In this document: in pieces, positions 26,330-35,978 of the stretch
How positions within the stretch are numbered: the first letter of the stretch is position 1
Layout: each line of letters begins with the position of its first letter
NCBI GenBank assembly: GCA_024234815.1
Contig: JACKNO010000003.1
Span: 186,001-250,000, forward strand
Reading direction: 5' to 3'
Length of the DNA: 64,000 nucleotides
DNA from: Pseudomonadales bacterium
Lineage (GTDB): Bacteria; Pseudomonadota; Gammaproteobacteria; Pseudomonadales; Halieaceae
Position numbers and translations under genes: made by a program
Notes under the pieces: model-generated
Database searches by the model: none
What the model was told of the DNA's origin: nothing
What the model saw: the letters and a program-made list of their open reading frames with translations, nothing else

Positions 26330-26788
26330 AAAAGCCCTCGGGTTAACAAGCCAAACTAATTGGTGGGTCGCCGGGTCTATAAAATACGGGGCATTGAATA
26401 CATCGCAATCGACCACTTTGATCTGGTTGTTGATTCGACATGCTGCCGGCAATCCCTGCCGTCGGTTTTCAAAGTCATATTGTTTCTCCAATGACTTACA
26501 TTCTTCCTTTACGCGCGAATCTCGAAGGCCTGACATCCTGGCCGCTGATTCGTATAGCAGTTTCTGGAGTGTAGTGTGTTTCTACCAGATGTTTAGAGTG
26601 GACGGATGTACAGGTACAGTTTTCGAGCAGGTGGGGGAAGGCCGATTCGCTTCTGCGGCGGGTAAGGGCTAGCATAAGCTGCGTACGACATTTCTGCATC
26701 ACGTCGATTCGAATCCCGTTGGATATATCTTACTATGAGCAAGTGCCTGCTCCCTGGCGAGTCAGGCGCGCTCTCCCATGGAGACCTG
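26330..26788. other. Gap between divergent accessory genes
   Basis: About 460 bp. The minus strand frame of the repeat protein stays open through 26330-26536 and encodes a Cys-containing stretch (EECKSLEKQYDFENRRQGLP) that might be the relic of another gene. No RNA gene or element end is visible. Confidence 0.35.
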
Positions 26789-27389
26789 ATGAGTTACGAC
26801 ATTATTGGCGACATACACGGGCATGCGCGTACCCTGGAAGCGCTGCTCAGGAAGTTGGGTTATTCGCCCGAAGCCGGCTGCTGGCGCCCGTCTCACCCCC
26901 GCCCTGTTGCGCCAGTCCAGCACCCACGGGCGCTGGGAGTACGACGCTGTGGAGACACTCCTTAAGGGCAAGGAAATCCCGATGCCTGACGGACACCACT
27001 TCCTCGACCAGTACGGCACGAAGCGACACGACATCCGCATCCGCTGTTGGAGTCGCACCGAGCGCACTTCCCGGGGTATCTACCTGGGGCCTCCGGACTG
27101 GGCGGCACAGATCCCCGATGACGAGATAGAGGGCGACCACGCCATCGATTACGATCACCGGGAACCTCCTGTCTTTCTCGGGCACTACTGGCTGAGCGGT
27201 GACCCCACCCGACTGGAGACGAACGTGGCCTGTCTCGATTACAGCGTTGCCAGAATGCCCAAAGAAGGCCGGGAGCACGAATCGAAGGGCAAGTTAGTGG
27301 CGTATCGCTGGAATGGCGAGCAGGTCCTGAGCAACGACGCATTTGTTGCCGTTGAGCGTGTGGAAAGTGAGAAGGGACCCACCGACTGA
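26789..27389 (+). pseudogene. Metallophosphoesterase, internally deleted
   Basis: The N-terminus MSYDIIGDIHGHARTLEALL carries the first calcineurin-type metal motif (GDIHGH) and runs to about 26893. The reading then shifts frame and continues from about 26905 with a C-terminal part (WEYDAVETLLKGKEIPMPDG to VAVERVESEKGPTD). The central section with the GDxxDRGP and GNHE motifs is missing, so roughly 100-150 codons have been deleted. The rest is well preserved, so the loss is probably recent. Confidence 0.8.
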
Positions 27390-27561
27390 AGACAGGGTTT
27401 GCGAGGGTACCCGTCCAGATTGAGCCGTACGGGCTCAGGCCCTGGCCGCTTCTTCACCGAGCCAATACCCTTATTCTACTAATTGGACTTTTACAGTTGC
27501 TTCCTCGAAATGCCCTGTTTTATCGTTGCGGTTGATTCTGGCAAGTTGGATAAACACAAGA

Positions 27562-28188
27562 ATGCCGACACCCACAAACTACATCCTTATTGATTTCGAG
27601 AATGTTCAGCCGCGTAATCTCGAGCTACTGAAGCAACAGCCGTTCAAGGTGTTTGTGTTCATCGGGGAAAATCAATCGAAGGTGCCTTTCGCCCTGGCGG
27701 AGGCGATGCAGTGCCTGGGAGATAACGGAAAGTACATTAAGATTTCCGGGAGTGGACCGAATGCGCTGGATTTCCATATTGCCTATTACATCGGCCAACT
27801 CGCGGCGCAGGACCAGGAAGGCTATTTTCACGTCATATCTAAAGACCAGGGATTCGACCCCCTGATCCGGCACCTGCGAGGGCTGAAGATAAAGGCCGCA
27901 CGCCAGAAGGACCTGGCGGAGATACCCCTGCTCCGTATATCCAACGCCGTCGGTACGGACGAAAAAGTGAAACTCATCGTGACTAACCTGAGCGGGCGCG
28001 GCCAATCCAGACCCCGCAAGCAAACCACCCTGGCCAACACGATCGACAGTCTCTTCACAAAATCACTGGGGGAACACGAGTCTCTGTCCCTGATAAAGGA
28101 ACTTGAGCAACGCAAGTACATCACAATCAACGGTGGGAATGTATCCTACCAGCTACCTGAGACAAGCAAGGCGAACCCAGGTCTCTAG
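27562..28188 (+). CDS. NYN/PIN-like domain protein
   Basis: A 208-residue protein. The start TNYILIDFENVQPRNLELL has the first catalytic Asp of the NYN branch of the PIN fold (LIDFENV). GPNALDFHIAYYIGQLAAQD supplies the second acidic site (ALDFHIAYYIG) and FHVISKDQGFDPLIRHLR the third (SKDxGFD). The C-terminal 60 residues form a small helical, winged-helix-like domain ending YITINGGNVSYQLP. NYN proteins are metal-dependent RNases. The start at 27562 places the Asp motif at residue 11; an in-frame GTG/TTG region upstream adds nothing conserved. Confidence 0.8.
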   Translation: MPTPTNYILIDFENVQPRNLELLKQQPFKVFVFIGENQSKVPFALAEAMQCLGDNGKYIKISGSGPNALDFHIAYYIGQLAAQDQEGYFHVISKDQGFDPLIRHLRGLKIKAARQKDLAEIPLLRISNAVGTDEKVKLIVTNLSGRGQSRPRKQTTLANTIDSLFTKSLGEHESLSLIKELEQRKYITINGGNVSYQLPETSKANPGL

Positions 28189-28485
28189 TACTGGGTACTA
28201 CCCCGGGCGGCATCGCCGCAGACCAACCGGTTCCGCAAAGTGTGCTTCCGAATTCGTAAGCACCCACCCCCAACCCCCCTGAAAACGCGACATACCAGTG
28301 CCAAAGCTATTGAAGCCCGCGGCCAGCCCCATATAATGGCGACAGCATCAAGAGAGGGCTTGCGCCCCGCCAACCTGCCGACCTGGGCAAGGTGGTTGAC
28401 TCTACGGAGTGATGTGGCCTCGAAGGCAACCAAGCAGGTTTTCCCGAAGGCTTTCTCTTGCTGCACCACCCCAAGGAGAAAGCAT

Positions 28486-29340
28486 ATGTACCCAGAGACC
28501 ATCCTGCCCATTGCGGCGCACATACCCCATGCCGGCACGGTTGTGCCCGACGCCGCGCGCGACCAATTCATGCCACGGCCGGAAGAATTGTGGCGGGAAA
28601 TCGCCAGGGTGACCGACTGGTATACCGACGAGTTGTTCGGCTTCCCCGGCATAGCCACGACCGAAACGCCGATCAGTCGGGTTGTTGTCGACCTCGAGCG
28701 TTATACAGACGACAGCAAGGAGGAAAAGGCGGCCTACGGGCAAGGCGTGATCTATACCCACGATACCCGGGGTGAACAAATTCGCAGGGCGCTATCGGCG
28801 CAGGAGCGCAGACTGCTTCTGGACAACTACTACCGGCCCTGGCACCTCCAGCTGGAGCTCAACGTGGAACAGCAACTGGCACGCTGGGGGCTCTGCCTGC
28901 TGCTGGATTGCCACAGCTTTCCCGACGAACCGTTTGCCCACGAGGACGACCATGGTCGGCCCCGCCCAGACATCTGCCTCGGTAGCTGCGACAACACGCC
29001 TCGATGGTTGCTGGACAGTTGCAGTGACCTGTTCCAGCAGCGGGGCTATTCGGTCGCACTGGACTTCCCCTACTCCGGCTGCCTGCTGCCGGCGCGCTAT
29101 CATCGCGATGCCCGGGTTCCGGCACTCATGATCGAGATCAACAGGCGGCTGTACCTCAAACCGGCCAGCCGAGACGCCTACCGGTTGGGGAATGTACCGA
29201 CCAGGCTGGATAGTTTTGACCGGCTGAAGAATGACATCTGGTCGATCATTCTGCGCCTGGCGCAGGAGGCGGAGTGCAGGGCAAAAGCAGATCGGGCTGG
29301 TCCGGCGGCTGGCGGTGTATTTGTCGGCAGCTGCATGTAA
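28486..29340 (+). CDS. N-formylglutamate amidohydrolase family protein
   Basis: A 284-residue protein. Family markers: AHIPHAG near the start (zinc-binding His region), VVVDLERYTDD in the middle, LLLDCHSFPDEPF (DCHS metal motif) and ALMIEINRRLYL near the end. FGases hydrolyse N-formylglutamate in histidine breakdown, but many members are of unknown specificity, and no hut genes are near. Start at 28486 follows AAGGAGA at 28473, an ideal ribosome binding site. A 297-bp gap before it holds nothing recognisable. It may be a cargo gene of the island. Confidence 0.82.
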   Translation: MYPETILPIAAHIPHAGTVVPDAARDQFMPRPEELWREIARVTDWYTDELFGFPGIATTETPISRVVVDLERYTDDSKEEKAAYGQGVIYTHDTRGEQIRRALSAQERRLLLDNYYRPWHLQLELNVEQQLARWGLCLLLDCHSFPDEPFAHEDDHGRPRPDICLGSCDNTPRWLLDSCSDLFQQRGYSVALDFPYSGCLLPARYHRDARVPALMIEINRRLYLKPASRDAYRLGNVPTRLDSFDRLKNDIWSIILRLAQEAECRAKADRAGPAAGGVFVGSCM

Positions 29341-29362
29341 AGGGCTCTGACCCCTTATATTG

Positions 29363-30487
29363 CTACTCCGATGCCTCGTTCAGCTCATAGCTGGTACTAC
29401 GTCCACCCGCGTGTGACTTTTGCAAGACGCCACGATTCACCAGATCAGTGATATCGCGCAGGGCGGTGTCCGGCGAACACTTGGCAATCGCCGCCCACTT
29501 GCTGCTGGTGAGCTTGCCCTCGAAGCCATCGAGCATCCGATTGACCAGCTTCACCTGTCGCTCGTTCAACGGCGTCGTGGCCCATCGCTGCCAAAACCGC
29601 GTCTTGGCCAGCACGGCGTTAAGCGTGTGCTGTGCCTCGTCAACGGCACGATGAAGCGCATTGAGGAACCAGGCGAGCCACTCAGTGACATCCAGTGATT
29701 GCTTCTGGGTACGCTCCAGAATGTCGTAGTAGGCCTTGCGCTCGCGCTGGATCTGCGCCGACAGGCTGTAGAAGCGCTGGGGGCTGCCATCAGCACGGGC
29801 CAGGAACAGGTCGCCAACGCCGCGCGCGATGCGACCGTTGCCATCATCGAAGGGGTGCAGGGTCACCAACCACAGGTGCGCCAGCCCAGCCTTGATCAGC
29901 GGCACCTCATCCGTGGCGCTGTTAGCCCAAGCCAGAAAAAGGTCGATCTCGGACTCCAAGCGCTCGGCCGGCGGCGCTTCAAAGTGCACGCGTTGACGAC
30001 CCAACGGACCTGATACCACCTGCATCGGGCCGGTACTGTCGTCGCGCCAGCTGCCTGCGCGGATGGGGACCAGGCCCGAATAGCCTGTGGGGAACAGGGC
30101 GGCGTGCCACCCTAGCAATCTTTCCCGGCTAAGCGGGGCTTTGCAGTTGGCCGTAGCGTCGAGCACCATATCGACCATTCCCTCGACGTGCCGATCCACC
30201 GGGGCCAGTGCGCCGATATCAACGCCAAGCTTGCGGGCAATGGAGGAGCGCACAGACTCAACGTTGAGCTGCTCGCCCTCAATCTCGCTGGTTTTGATAA
30301 CGTCCTCGGTCAGCACCGACAGGCTGGCCTGGTCACGCAGGGCCATGCCGACGTCGGCAAGACGCCCCATCAACAGACCCTGGGCGCGACTGACGTCGGC
30401 CAGTGGTTGGGCCAGGGCAGCCAGGTCGAAGCGCCAGGTTGGCCAATCGCTGAGTTGCCAGATGTAAGTGCATTCTCCGCTATTCAT
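29363..30487 (-). CDS. Fic family protein (AMPylator) with DUF4172 N-terminus and C-terminal winged helix
   Basis: A 374-residue protein. The N-terminal DUF4172-like region begins YIWQLSDWPTWRFDL. TSEIEGE at 66-72 is the inhibitory (S/T)xxxE motif placed before the Fic core (class II). The active site HPFDDGNGRIAR at 211-222 is intact, so transfer of AMP or another nucleotide onto a protein is possible. The C-terminal 70 residues form a winged helix (KWAAIAKCSPDTALRDITDLVNRGVL) that could bind its own operator. Start at 30487 sits in the middle of a cluster of inverted repeats. Confidence 0.9.
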   Translation of the reverse strand: MNSGECTYIWQLSDWPTWRFDLAALAQPLADVSRAQGLLMGRLADVGMALRDQASLSVLTEDVIKTSEIEGEQLNVESVRSSIARKLGVDIGALAPVDRHVEGMVDMVLDATANCKAPLSRERLLGWHAALFPTGYSGLVPIRAGSWRDDSTGPMQVVSGPLGRQRVHFEAPPAERLESEIDLFLAWANSATDEVPLIKAGLAHLWLVTLHPFDDGNGRIARGVGDLFLARADGSPQRFYSLSAQIQRERKAYYDILERTQKQSLDVTEWLAWFLNALHRAVDEAQHTLNAVLAKTRFWQRWATTPLNERQVKLVNRMLDGFEGKLTSSKWAAIAKCSPDTALRDITDLVNRGVLQKSHAGGRSTSYELNEASE

Positions 30488-30516
30488 GCGGAGATTATGG
30501 AGAGGATTCTCCGCAT
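30472..30516 (-). promoter_or_regulatory. Palindromic operator overlapping the Fic start codon
   Basis: ATTCTCCGC (30472-30480), GCGGAGATT (30488-30496) and ATTCTCCGCAT (30506-30516) form two overlapping inverted repeats around the ATG at 30485-30487. ATGCGGAGA and TTCTCCGCAT face each other over a 12-bp spacer. A natural reading is autoregulation by the Fic protein's own winged helix. Pattern seen directly; the function is inferred. Confidence 0.55.
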
Positions 30517-30703
30517 GCGCAATTTATTCGATGCAGAGTATGCGGCGATTGGGCAATACCCCCAACAAGCTCTGATCAGAAATTGACCTGATGCCACTTG
30601 AACCAACTGTTGGTAAGGGGCTATTCCTCCAACCATGTTTGGCCTATCACCTATTGTACCGTGGCGCTTAAGATTTTCTTGAACACATATTGAGTAGCTG
30701 CAA

Positions 30704-33700
30704 CTACGCCACTGCCGCAACAAATAGGGAAAATAGGTCTCCAGGTAGTGGTGTTCCCAACTTCCATATAATTCCCATCGGTCGTTCAGACTCGTGTGAT
30801 ACATAGGTCGCAGGGCCGAGAAACCAAAATGCTCTTTCATCAGTATTTTGGCGGGCAAATAGCATAACCTTGGTTCCTTCATCGAAGTGATTACAGTATC
30901 TCTGTCCTGTGGGGCTATTTAGGGAGGTACTGGACTGGCTTTCCCAGTGAATCAGTTCACGACTGATCGCGTAATCTCGGTACATTGTCGTCGGCGAGAA
31001 CTTACCTGCAGATTTATCCAGAGTGAAGGCAAGGACATCCACTTTCTCATTCTCAATCCAAATTACCCCTTCCCTCCATGGTCTTGTCTTTGCATATTCA
31101 CCGACACCAAATGCTGCCAAGATTTCTATGCGTGTGTACTTTCCATGTATCTGCATAGGAGCTTCTTGATGTGAGTCTAGCGATGTATGAACATGATCTA
31201 TCTGATTACGCAACAGTAAAAACAACTCTCGTAACTCAGCTAATACCTGCGGGTGCTGCCACAGCAACGCGATACCTTTCTGTAACGAGTCTCCAGCCTC
31301 CAAAATCTGGTCACACATCGATGCCACCAACATACGCACCATCCTGCACTCTCTATGAGTTACCGTGTCCATATCTGGGATAGTCAAAGCACCGAGTATA
31401 TTGATGTAAAAACCCAAACGCTCTTCATCATCGATATGCAGCATTCGGCTTATAGCTCGCCTCATGACAGACTCGTGTGGGCCAACTGCCAGTACGGGTG
31501 CATTCACAGCTTCCAGCAGATCCGACCAACACCTGCTCGCTGAATAGACATCAGATATCTCCAGACCTGATTCATGTAGATAGCCCTCAAGAGAGGGTTC
31601 CATTCCGGCAGCGATAATTCTCTGCAGTTCCGTTACTTTATCGTTCCAGCGATTTGGTAACGACAGTCTGAGGCTATCCAATACTATCCCGCTAGCGACT
31701 TTGTCTAGCTCCATATGGCAGCCTGATGGCAGGTATGGAAATGATCTCTCGACTTGATCTTGAACAGATTTACGAGTTCCGCCCAATAGAGCGAATAATC
31801 GGCGATCAATTCGAAACTCTCGTCGATGCATACCTACAAAATCGAGAATAGTGCAAATCGACTTCTTATTACTCTTCCGTAGACCCCGTCCAAGTTGCTG
31901 CAAAAAAAGAGTAGCACTCTCAGTCGGCCTCAAGAGAAGAAGAGTGTCTACAGCTGGCACATCTAAACCTTCATTGAACAGATCCACTGAAAATAGAATT
32001 TGAATGCTGCCGTCCGCTAATTGTCGCAAGGCGTCGCGCCTTTCGTTATTCGGCGTATCGCCCCAAACAGCGGCAGCCGAAATACCAGCATCATTAAATC
32101 GCTGCGCCATAAATCGAGCATGCTGTATGCTCACGCAGAATCCCAAAGCCTTCATTTTTCTTGGGTTATCAATTCGCTCGGCTAGTTCCTTTATGACCCG
32201 CCGAACCCAAGCATCGTCCGCGGTATAGAGATTACTAAGTTCGCTGACGTCGTACCCGACGCCTCTACGCCATGGTATATCACGCAAATCCAATTCATCG
32301 TGAATTCCATAGTATGCGAAAGGCACGAGTCGATGCTGATCTATTGCATCCCATAATCTAAGCTCAGCGGCGATTCGGCCGTCGAACCAATCCAGCACGG
32401 ATAACCCGTCAGTGCGCTCTGGTGTAGCGGTCAAACCAAGAAGTTCCTTGGGATTTATATGCGATAGCAAATTTTCATACGAGGGAGCAGCCGCATGGTG
32501 AAACTCATCAATAATTACAATATCGAAGTGATCGCTTGGAAGATTTGTGAAGCCAACACTATTCAATGACTGGATTGATGCGAAAACATGTTCAAACTCT
32601 CGAGCACGACTTCTGCCCACCCATTTTTCTCCAAACGAAGCATCGCGCAGTGCATAACGAAACGTAGATAGACTTTGATCTAGAATCTCTTCTCGATGCG
32701 CCACAAAAAGCAGGCGAGCCCTGGGAATAGTCTCGCTCAGTCGCGAGTAGTCCACGGCAGCCATCACCGTTTTGCCTGTCCCAGTAGCAGACACTAGTAG
32801 GTTTCGATGTCGCCCTTGACGACGGGCAACTGTGATTTGCTCCAAAAGTCGTTCCTGAAAGGGCTCCAGCCTTAGCTCAATTGGACTAAGAATAATTGGA
32901 GGTCCCGTGGTTGTTGTGGTCTGTGTTTCTCTGGCAAATTCTTCAGCGTCGAATACTCGAAAATCACCACCTTCCCAATACGCATCAAACATTGAAACCA
33001 CTTTTCGGATGACGTCCGGGTTCCTCAATCCTGAAACTCGGACATTCCACTCAATTCCGCTTTCTTGTGCAGAGTACGTCAGGTTTGACGAGCCAATATA
33101 GGCAGTGGAAGCGCCAGAATCACGGTGGAAGTGCCATGCTTTGGCGTGGAGCCTGGTTAAACTTTGGTCATATGACACTCTAATACTGGCCCCCAAGTCG
33201 CGGAGCATGTTTAATGCCTCAAGCTCTGTGCTACCGGTATAGGTCGTGGTAAGCACCCTCAAGCTTGGCGCTGTAGACTGCCGCTCGCAATGCCGTCTTA
33301 GCTTCTGAATAAATGGCCTGATGCCACTTCTTCGTACAAATGCCATAACGACATCTATCCGATCTGCTGACTCAATCTCGGTCAATATCTGTGCTCCAAC
33401 GCGTGGCTCGCCACGCGCGTTAGTCAGCAAGGTTGTATCTAGAAGAGGAGTTAGCGGTTCAGAGATATCAAGTGGACAGCCATCCGGGTTACGTCGAAGA
33501 ATAGAAGTCAAAACTTCCTTAGTGCTAAGAATTTGATCTGCACCAACTTCAGCTTTTGATACTGCGTGATCTATTATCTCAATCAGTTCACGTACCAGCT
33601 TAACGCCAACCTCTACTCGGTCTTTGTCATTGACGCTTGATAAAGCCGAATTGATAACTTTTCCTAGATGCAAAGCGAGTCTATCGCTAGCTTCTGCATG

Positions 33701-33805
33701 ATGCAGATTTCTTTTTCGCACCACTTGCTCGTTGCTATCGAGAGAATCCAGTTTCCGGCTTAAGGATTCAGTCAGAAGAGATTCATACAGCCCATAATTC
33801 GACAA
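30704..33805 (-). CDS. PLD nuclease-SF2 helicase-DUF3427 fusion protein
   Basis: A 1033-residue protein. Residues about 130-260 form a phospholipase D-like domain with SLTRLHAKAWHFHRDSGA and the partner IGSSNLT, giving an HxK nuclease motif. The helicase follows: SATGTGKT (motif I), IIDEFHHAAAPS (DEFH, motif II), LTATPERTDG (motif III) and LQQLGRGLRKSN (motif VI). The last roughly 330 residues match the DUF3427 type. Such proteins recur in defence islands and are predicted to translocate along and cut foreign DNA. It is 43 bp downstream of the Nudix gene on the same strand, so both are probably one operon. AT-richer than the core flanks. Confidence 0.87.
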   Translation of the reverse strand: MSNYGLYESLLTESLSRKLDSLDSNEQVVRKRNLHHAEASDRLALHLGKVINSALSSVNDKDRVEVGVKLVRELIEIIDHAVSKAEVGADQILSTKEVLTSILRRNPDGCPLDISEPLTPLLDTTLLTNARGEPRVGAQILTEIESADRIDVVMAFVRRSGIRPFIQKLRRHCERQSTAPSLRVLTTTYTGSTELEALNMLRDLGASIRVSYDQSLTRLHAKAWHFHRDSGASTAYIGSSNLTYSAQESGIEWNVRVSGLRNPDVIRKVVSMFDAYWEGGDFRVFDAEEFARETQTTTTTGPPIILSPIELRLEPFQERLLEQITVARRQGRHRNLLVSATGTGKTVMAAVDYSRLSETIPRARLLFVAHREEILDQSLSTFRYALRDASFGEKWVGRSRAREFEHVFASIQSLNSVGFTNLPSDHFDIVIIDEFHHAAAPSYENLLSHINPKELLGLTATPERTDGLSVLDWFDGRIAAELRLWDAIDQHRLVPFAYYGIHDELDLRDIPWRRGVGYDVSELSNLYTADDAWVRRVIKELAERIDNPRKMKALGFCVSIQHARFMAQRFNDAGISAAAVWGDTPNNERRDALRQLADGSIQILFSVDLFNEGLDVPAVDTLLLLRPTESATLFLQQLGRGLRKSNKKSICTILDFVGMHRREFRIDRRLFALLGGTRKSVQDQVERSFPYLPSGCHMELDKVASGIVLDSLRLSLPNRWNDKVTELQRIIAAGMEPSLEGYLHESGLEISDVYSASRCWSDLLEAVNAPVLAVGPHESVMRRAISRMLHIDDEERLGFYINILGALTIPDMDTVTHRECRMVRMLVASMCDQILEAGDSLQKGIALLWQHPQVLAELRELFLLLRNQIDHVHTSLDSHQEAPMQIHGKYTRIEILAAFGVGEYAKTRPWREGVIWIENEKVDVLAFTLDKSAGKFSPTTMYRDYAISRELIHWESQSSTSLNSPTGQRYCNHFDEGTKVMLFARQNTDERAFWFLGPATYVSHESERPMGIIWKLGTPLPGDLFSLFVAAVA

Positions 33806-33848
33806 ATTTTTCTCCCACTACATCACTTCAATGTCTTAAGCCAAGAAA

Positions 33849-34253
33849 TCACCCAGAATTGTCCCGGCTAATATATAACTCGACTATTGGAATATCGGCT
33901 GGAGCCCAGCTCACATCAAATAGCTCGTCAATAGCCAGCCAACGGAGTTCATCATGGTCGATCAATTCGAATTCACCAGATATATGCTCTACCTCGTATG
34001 CGAGTAGACGAACTGTTTTACTCCCATAGTCATATAGGCTCTCACCAATGAAAGCACCGACCCTAGACGTAATAGAAAACTCTTCAGTTAACTCGCGCTC
34101 AAGACAATGCTCAGGTGTTTCAAACCGCTCAAGCTTACCTCCTGGAAATTCCCAGTGTCCTTCAAGATGCTTTCCAGGACTTCGCCTTGCTGCGAGAACC
34201 TTGCCGTCTTTGATAATCAAAGCGGCGGTTACATCTATTATATTATTCGTCAC
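33849..34253 (-). CDS. Nudix hydrolase, MutT/CTP pyrophosphohydrolase-like
   Basis: A 134-residue Nudix enzyme. The strand DVTAALIIKDGKVLAARRSP and HWEFPGGK lead into the Nudix box at 39-61 with E45, R53, E54, E57 and E58 in the right spacing; the glycine usual near its end is replaced (EEFSI). The type resembles (deoxy)nucleoside triphosphate pyrophosphohydrolases that clean damaged nucleotides. It is first in an apparent two-gene unit with the PLD-helicase. To my knowledge this pairing recurs, so it may be a working part of that system rather than a housekeeping MutT. Confidence 0.88.
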   Translation of the reverse strand: MTNNIIDVTAALIIKDGKVLAARRSPGKHLEGHWEFPGGKLERFETPEHCLERELTEEFSITSRVGAFIGESLYDYGSKTVRLLAYEVEHISGEFELIDHDELRWLAIDELFDVSWAPADIPIVELYISRDNSG

Positions 34254-34640
34254 ACTTATTGGTATTTATTGTTCATTACTTAACTACCCAACCGTTTTCA
34301 GTAAGACTCCTGGTATGGAATCACGCGCCGCACCACGCGCTGTGGGATATGGTACAGAGTCTTAGCGATACTAATCTAGTTTCATTGGAAGTTCAGTCTC
34401 TTCTAGTCTACACACCACTCCGCCAATTGCTGGTCTGACATCGACCATGCCCGCTGGTGCCGCACTGATGTGCTCGAGCGCCGACTCACCCTCTAACTGC
34501 CTGGACAGGGTAGAATCGGATTCCGGCAAGAACTTCTGGTTGCACGAGGAATCCACAAAGGCACGCTGCCAACAGTCGATGATCCAGCCACCGAAAAAGA
34601 AGGCCCAACCTCCCTGTCAGGCCAATCCCAAACCCAACCC
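34254..34640. other. Right-hand gap of the accessory island
   Basis: About 390 bp between the Nudix gene and the VWA gene. It marks the change from AT-richer island to GC-rich core. A minus-strand frame (34371-34556, extendable to about 34620) with a hydrophobic start (GWAFFFGGWIIDC) is open, but has no good start codon and I do not call it. No repeat of the ssrA 3' end is seen, so the island's right attachment site is not identified. Confidence 0.4.
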
Positions 34641-35978
34641 CTACCGCCCAGGCCCCATCCGCTTGCCCTGCTGCAACTTCCGCCGCAGGTACATCGGCCT
34701 CCCGGCTTCATCTTCAAGGTTGTAGTCCACCGCTGTCTCGCTCGCCGATACCATTCGGCGCTTCATCTTCGCTGATGAATAGTGCACCTCCTTGCTCATC
34801 CGAGCCTCGTCCCGCGTCGAGGCATACTGCTTGATCGAGTCGAGCGAGGCCTTCAGCCAGGCGTTGTCTCCCGCCTCCAGTTCGGCCTGCTGGATCAGGG
34901 CGTCCACCGCGGCCCAGTCCCTGCGCATGGCTGCGGTGCGCAGTTGCTGCTGGATCTGTGCCACGCGCACTTCCTGCATGCGCGCCGTTACCTGGGCATT
35001 CTCGGCTATCGCGGCCCAGGCCGCTGCGGGCAGGCGGGGCAGTTTGAGGCTGTATGAGCGGGTATCGGCAAGGTCGGTGCCGATGTCGTTGAAGCTGAGA
35101 AAGCCTTTCAGGATTTCCACATCGCCACCGTCGGCAGGCCCGGGCAGGTCGGCCGGTACGGTGAGTTTCACCAGAGCCCAGACCTCGCCTTCATAAGACA
35201 GGTCCGGTAGCTGCCAGCTGTGCTCACCCAACTGCTTGTAGTCGTTCATCAGCTCAAACTGCACACCCGCCGGTGCCGACAGGTTCAACTTCAGCTTGCG
35301 GGCGCACAGGGAGGACAGCAGCGAGAATTCTTCCTGGAAGGGGTCCATCAGGTCCTCGGCGGATTCTCCGTAGTAGCTCTGCCCGGCACCGGCCCTCGCC
35401 ATTTCCACCATCAGCTCTTCGTTGAAATGAGTGCTCAAGCCGTAGGTGGAGGTGCTCACACCGGCGTCGGCCATCGCTGTGCAATACCGGGCGATTTCCG
35501 CCGTGTCAGTCAGGCCCTGGTTGGCGCAGCCGTCCGAGAGCAGTAGTACCCGCGAAAGATAATCGCCACCCGTGGCGGCCACGCCCTGGGTCGCACCGGC
35601 ATGCCAGCCGTCGAACAGTGCGGTAGAGCCGCGGGCATATATCGCGTTGATAGCCTGCTTGAACAGCGCCTTGTTTTTCACCGGGGTGGACGGCACCAGT
35701 ACGTCCACCGTGTTGTCGTACACCACCAGGGACGCGCGGTCTGTCTCCTTGAGCTGGTCGATGATATAGGCCGCGCAGCGCTTGGCCTCTTCCATCGCCT
35801 GGCCCGACATCGACCCGGACCGGTCCAGCACCAGGGAAAGGTTCAGCACCTGCCGGGTCCAGTCGTGCCCGGCGGGCAGGGTTGGGGCCTGCACACGCAC
35901 CAGCGCATGCAGCTCCGTGTTGTGGCCCGCCAGCAGCGCGGTGCGCTGGGGCAGGATATCAAATGTGAGCTTGGTCAT
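34641..35978 (-). CDS. VWA-domain protein
   Basis: A 445-residue cytoplasmic protein with a von Willebrand factor A domain at about 43-215. The MIDAS metal site is clear: DRSGSMSGQAMEEAK, ARGSTALFDGW and LLLSDGCANQGLTD. The C-terminal half is a beta-sandwich region followed by a helical stretch (ARMQEVRVAQIQQQLRTAAM) and a basic tail. No signal peptide. Start at 35978 is set by GGAGA 8 bp upstream. It is divergent from an ECF sigma factor gene across 380 bp. VWA proteins scaffold complexes; its partner is unknown. Confidence 0.85.
   Translation of the reverse strand: MTKLTFDILPQRTALLAGHNTELHALVRVQAPTLPAGHDWTRQVLNLSLVLDRSGSMSGQAMEEAKRCAAYIIDQLKETDRASLVVYDNTVDVLVPSTPVKNKALFKQAINAIYARGSTALFDGWHAGATQGVAATGGDYLSRVLLLSDGCANQGLTDTAEIARYCTAMADAGVSTSTYGLSTHFNEELMVEMARAGAGQSYYGESAEDLMDPFQEEFSLLSSLCARKLKLNLSAPAGVQFELMNDYKQLGEHSWQLPDLSYEGEVWALVKLTVPADLPGPADGGDVEILKGFLSFNDIGTDLADTRSYSLKLPRLPAAAWAAIAENAQVTARMQEVRVAQIQQQLRTAAMRRDWAAVDALIQQAELEAGDNAWLKASLDSIKQYASTRDEARMSKEVHYSSAKMKRRMVSASETAVDYNLEDEAGRPMYLRRKLQQGKRMGPGR

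Noticed and set aside
34371..34620. Small membrane protein gene on the minus strand
   Set aside because: The hydrophobic start has no start codon before it and the first GTG lies after it; likely a scrap of a larger gene.
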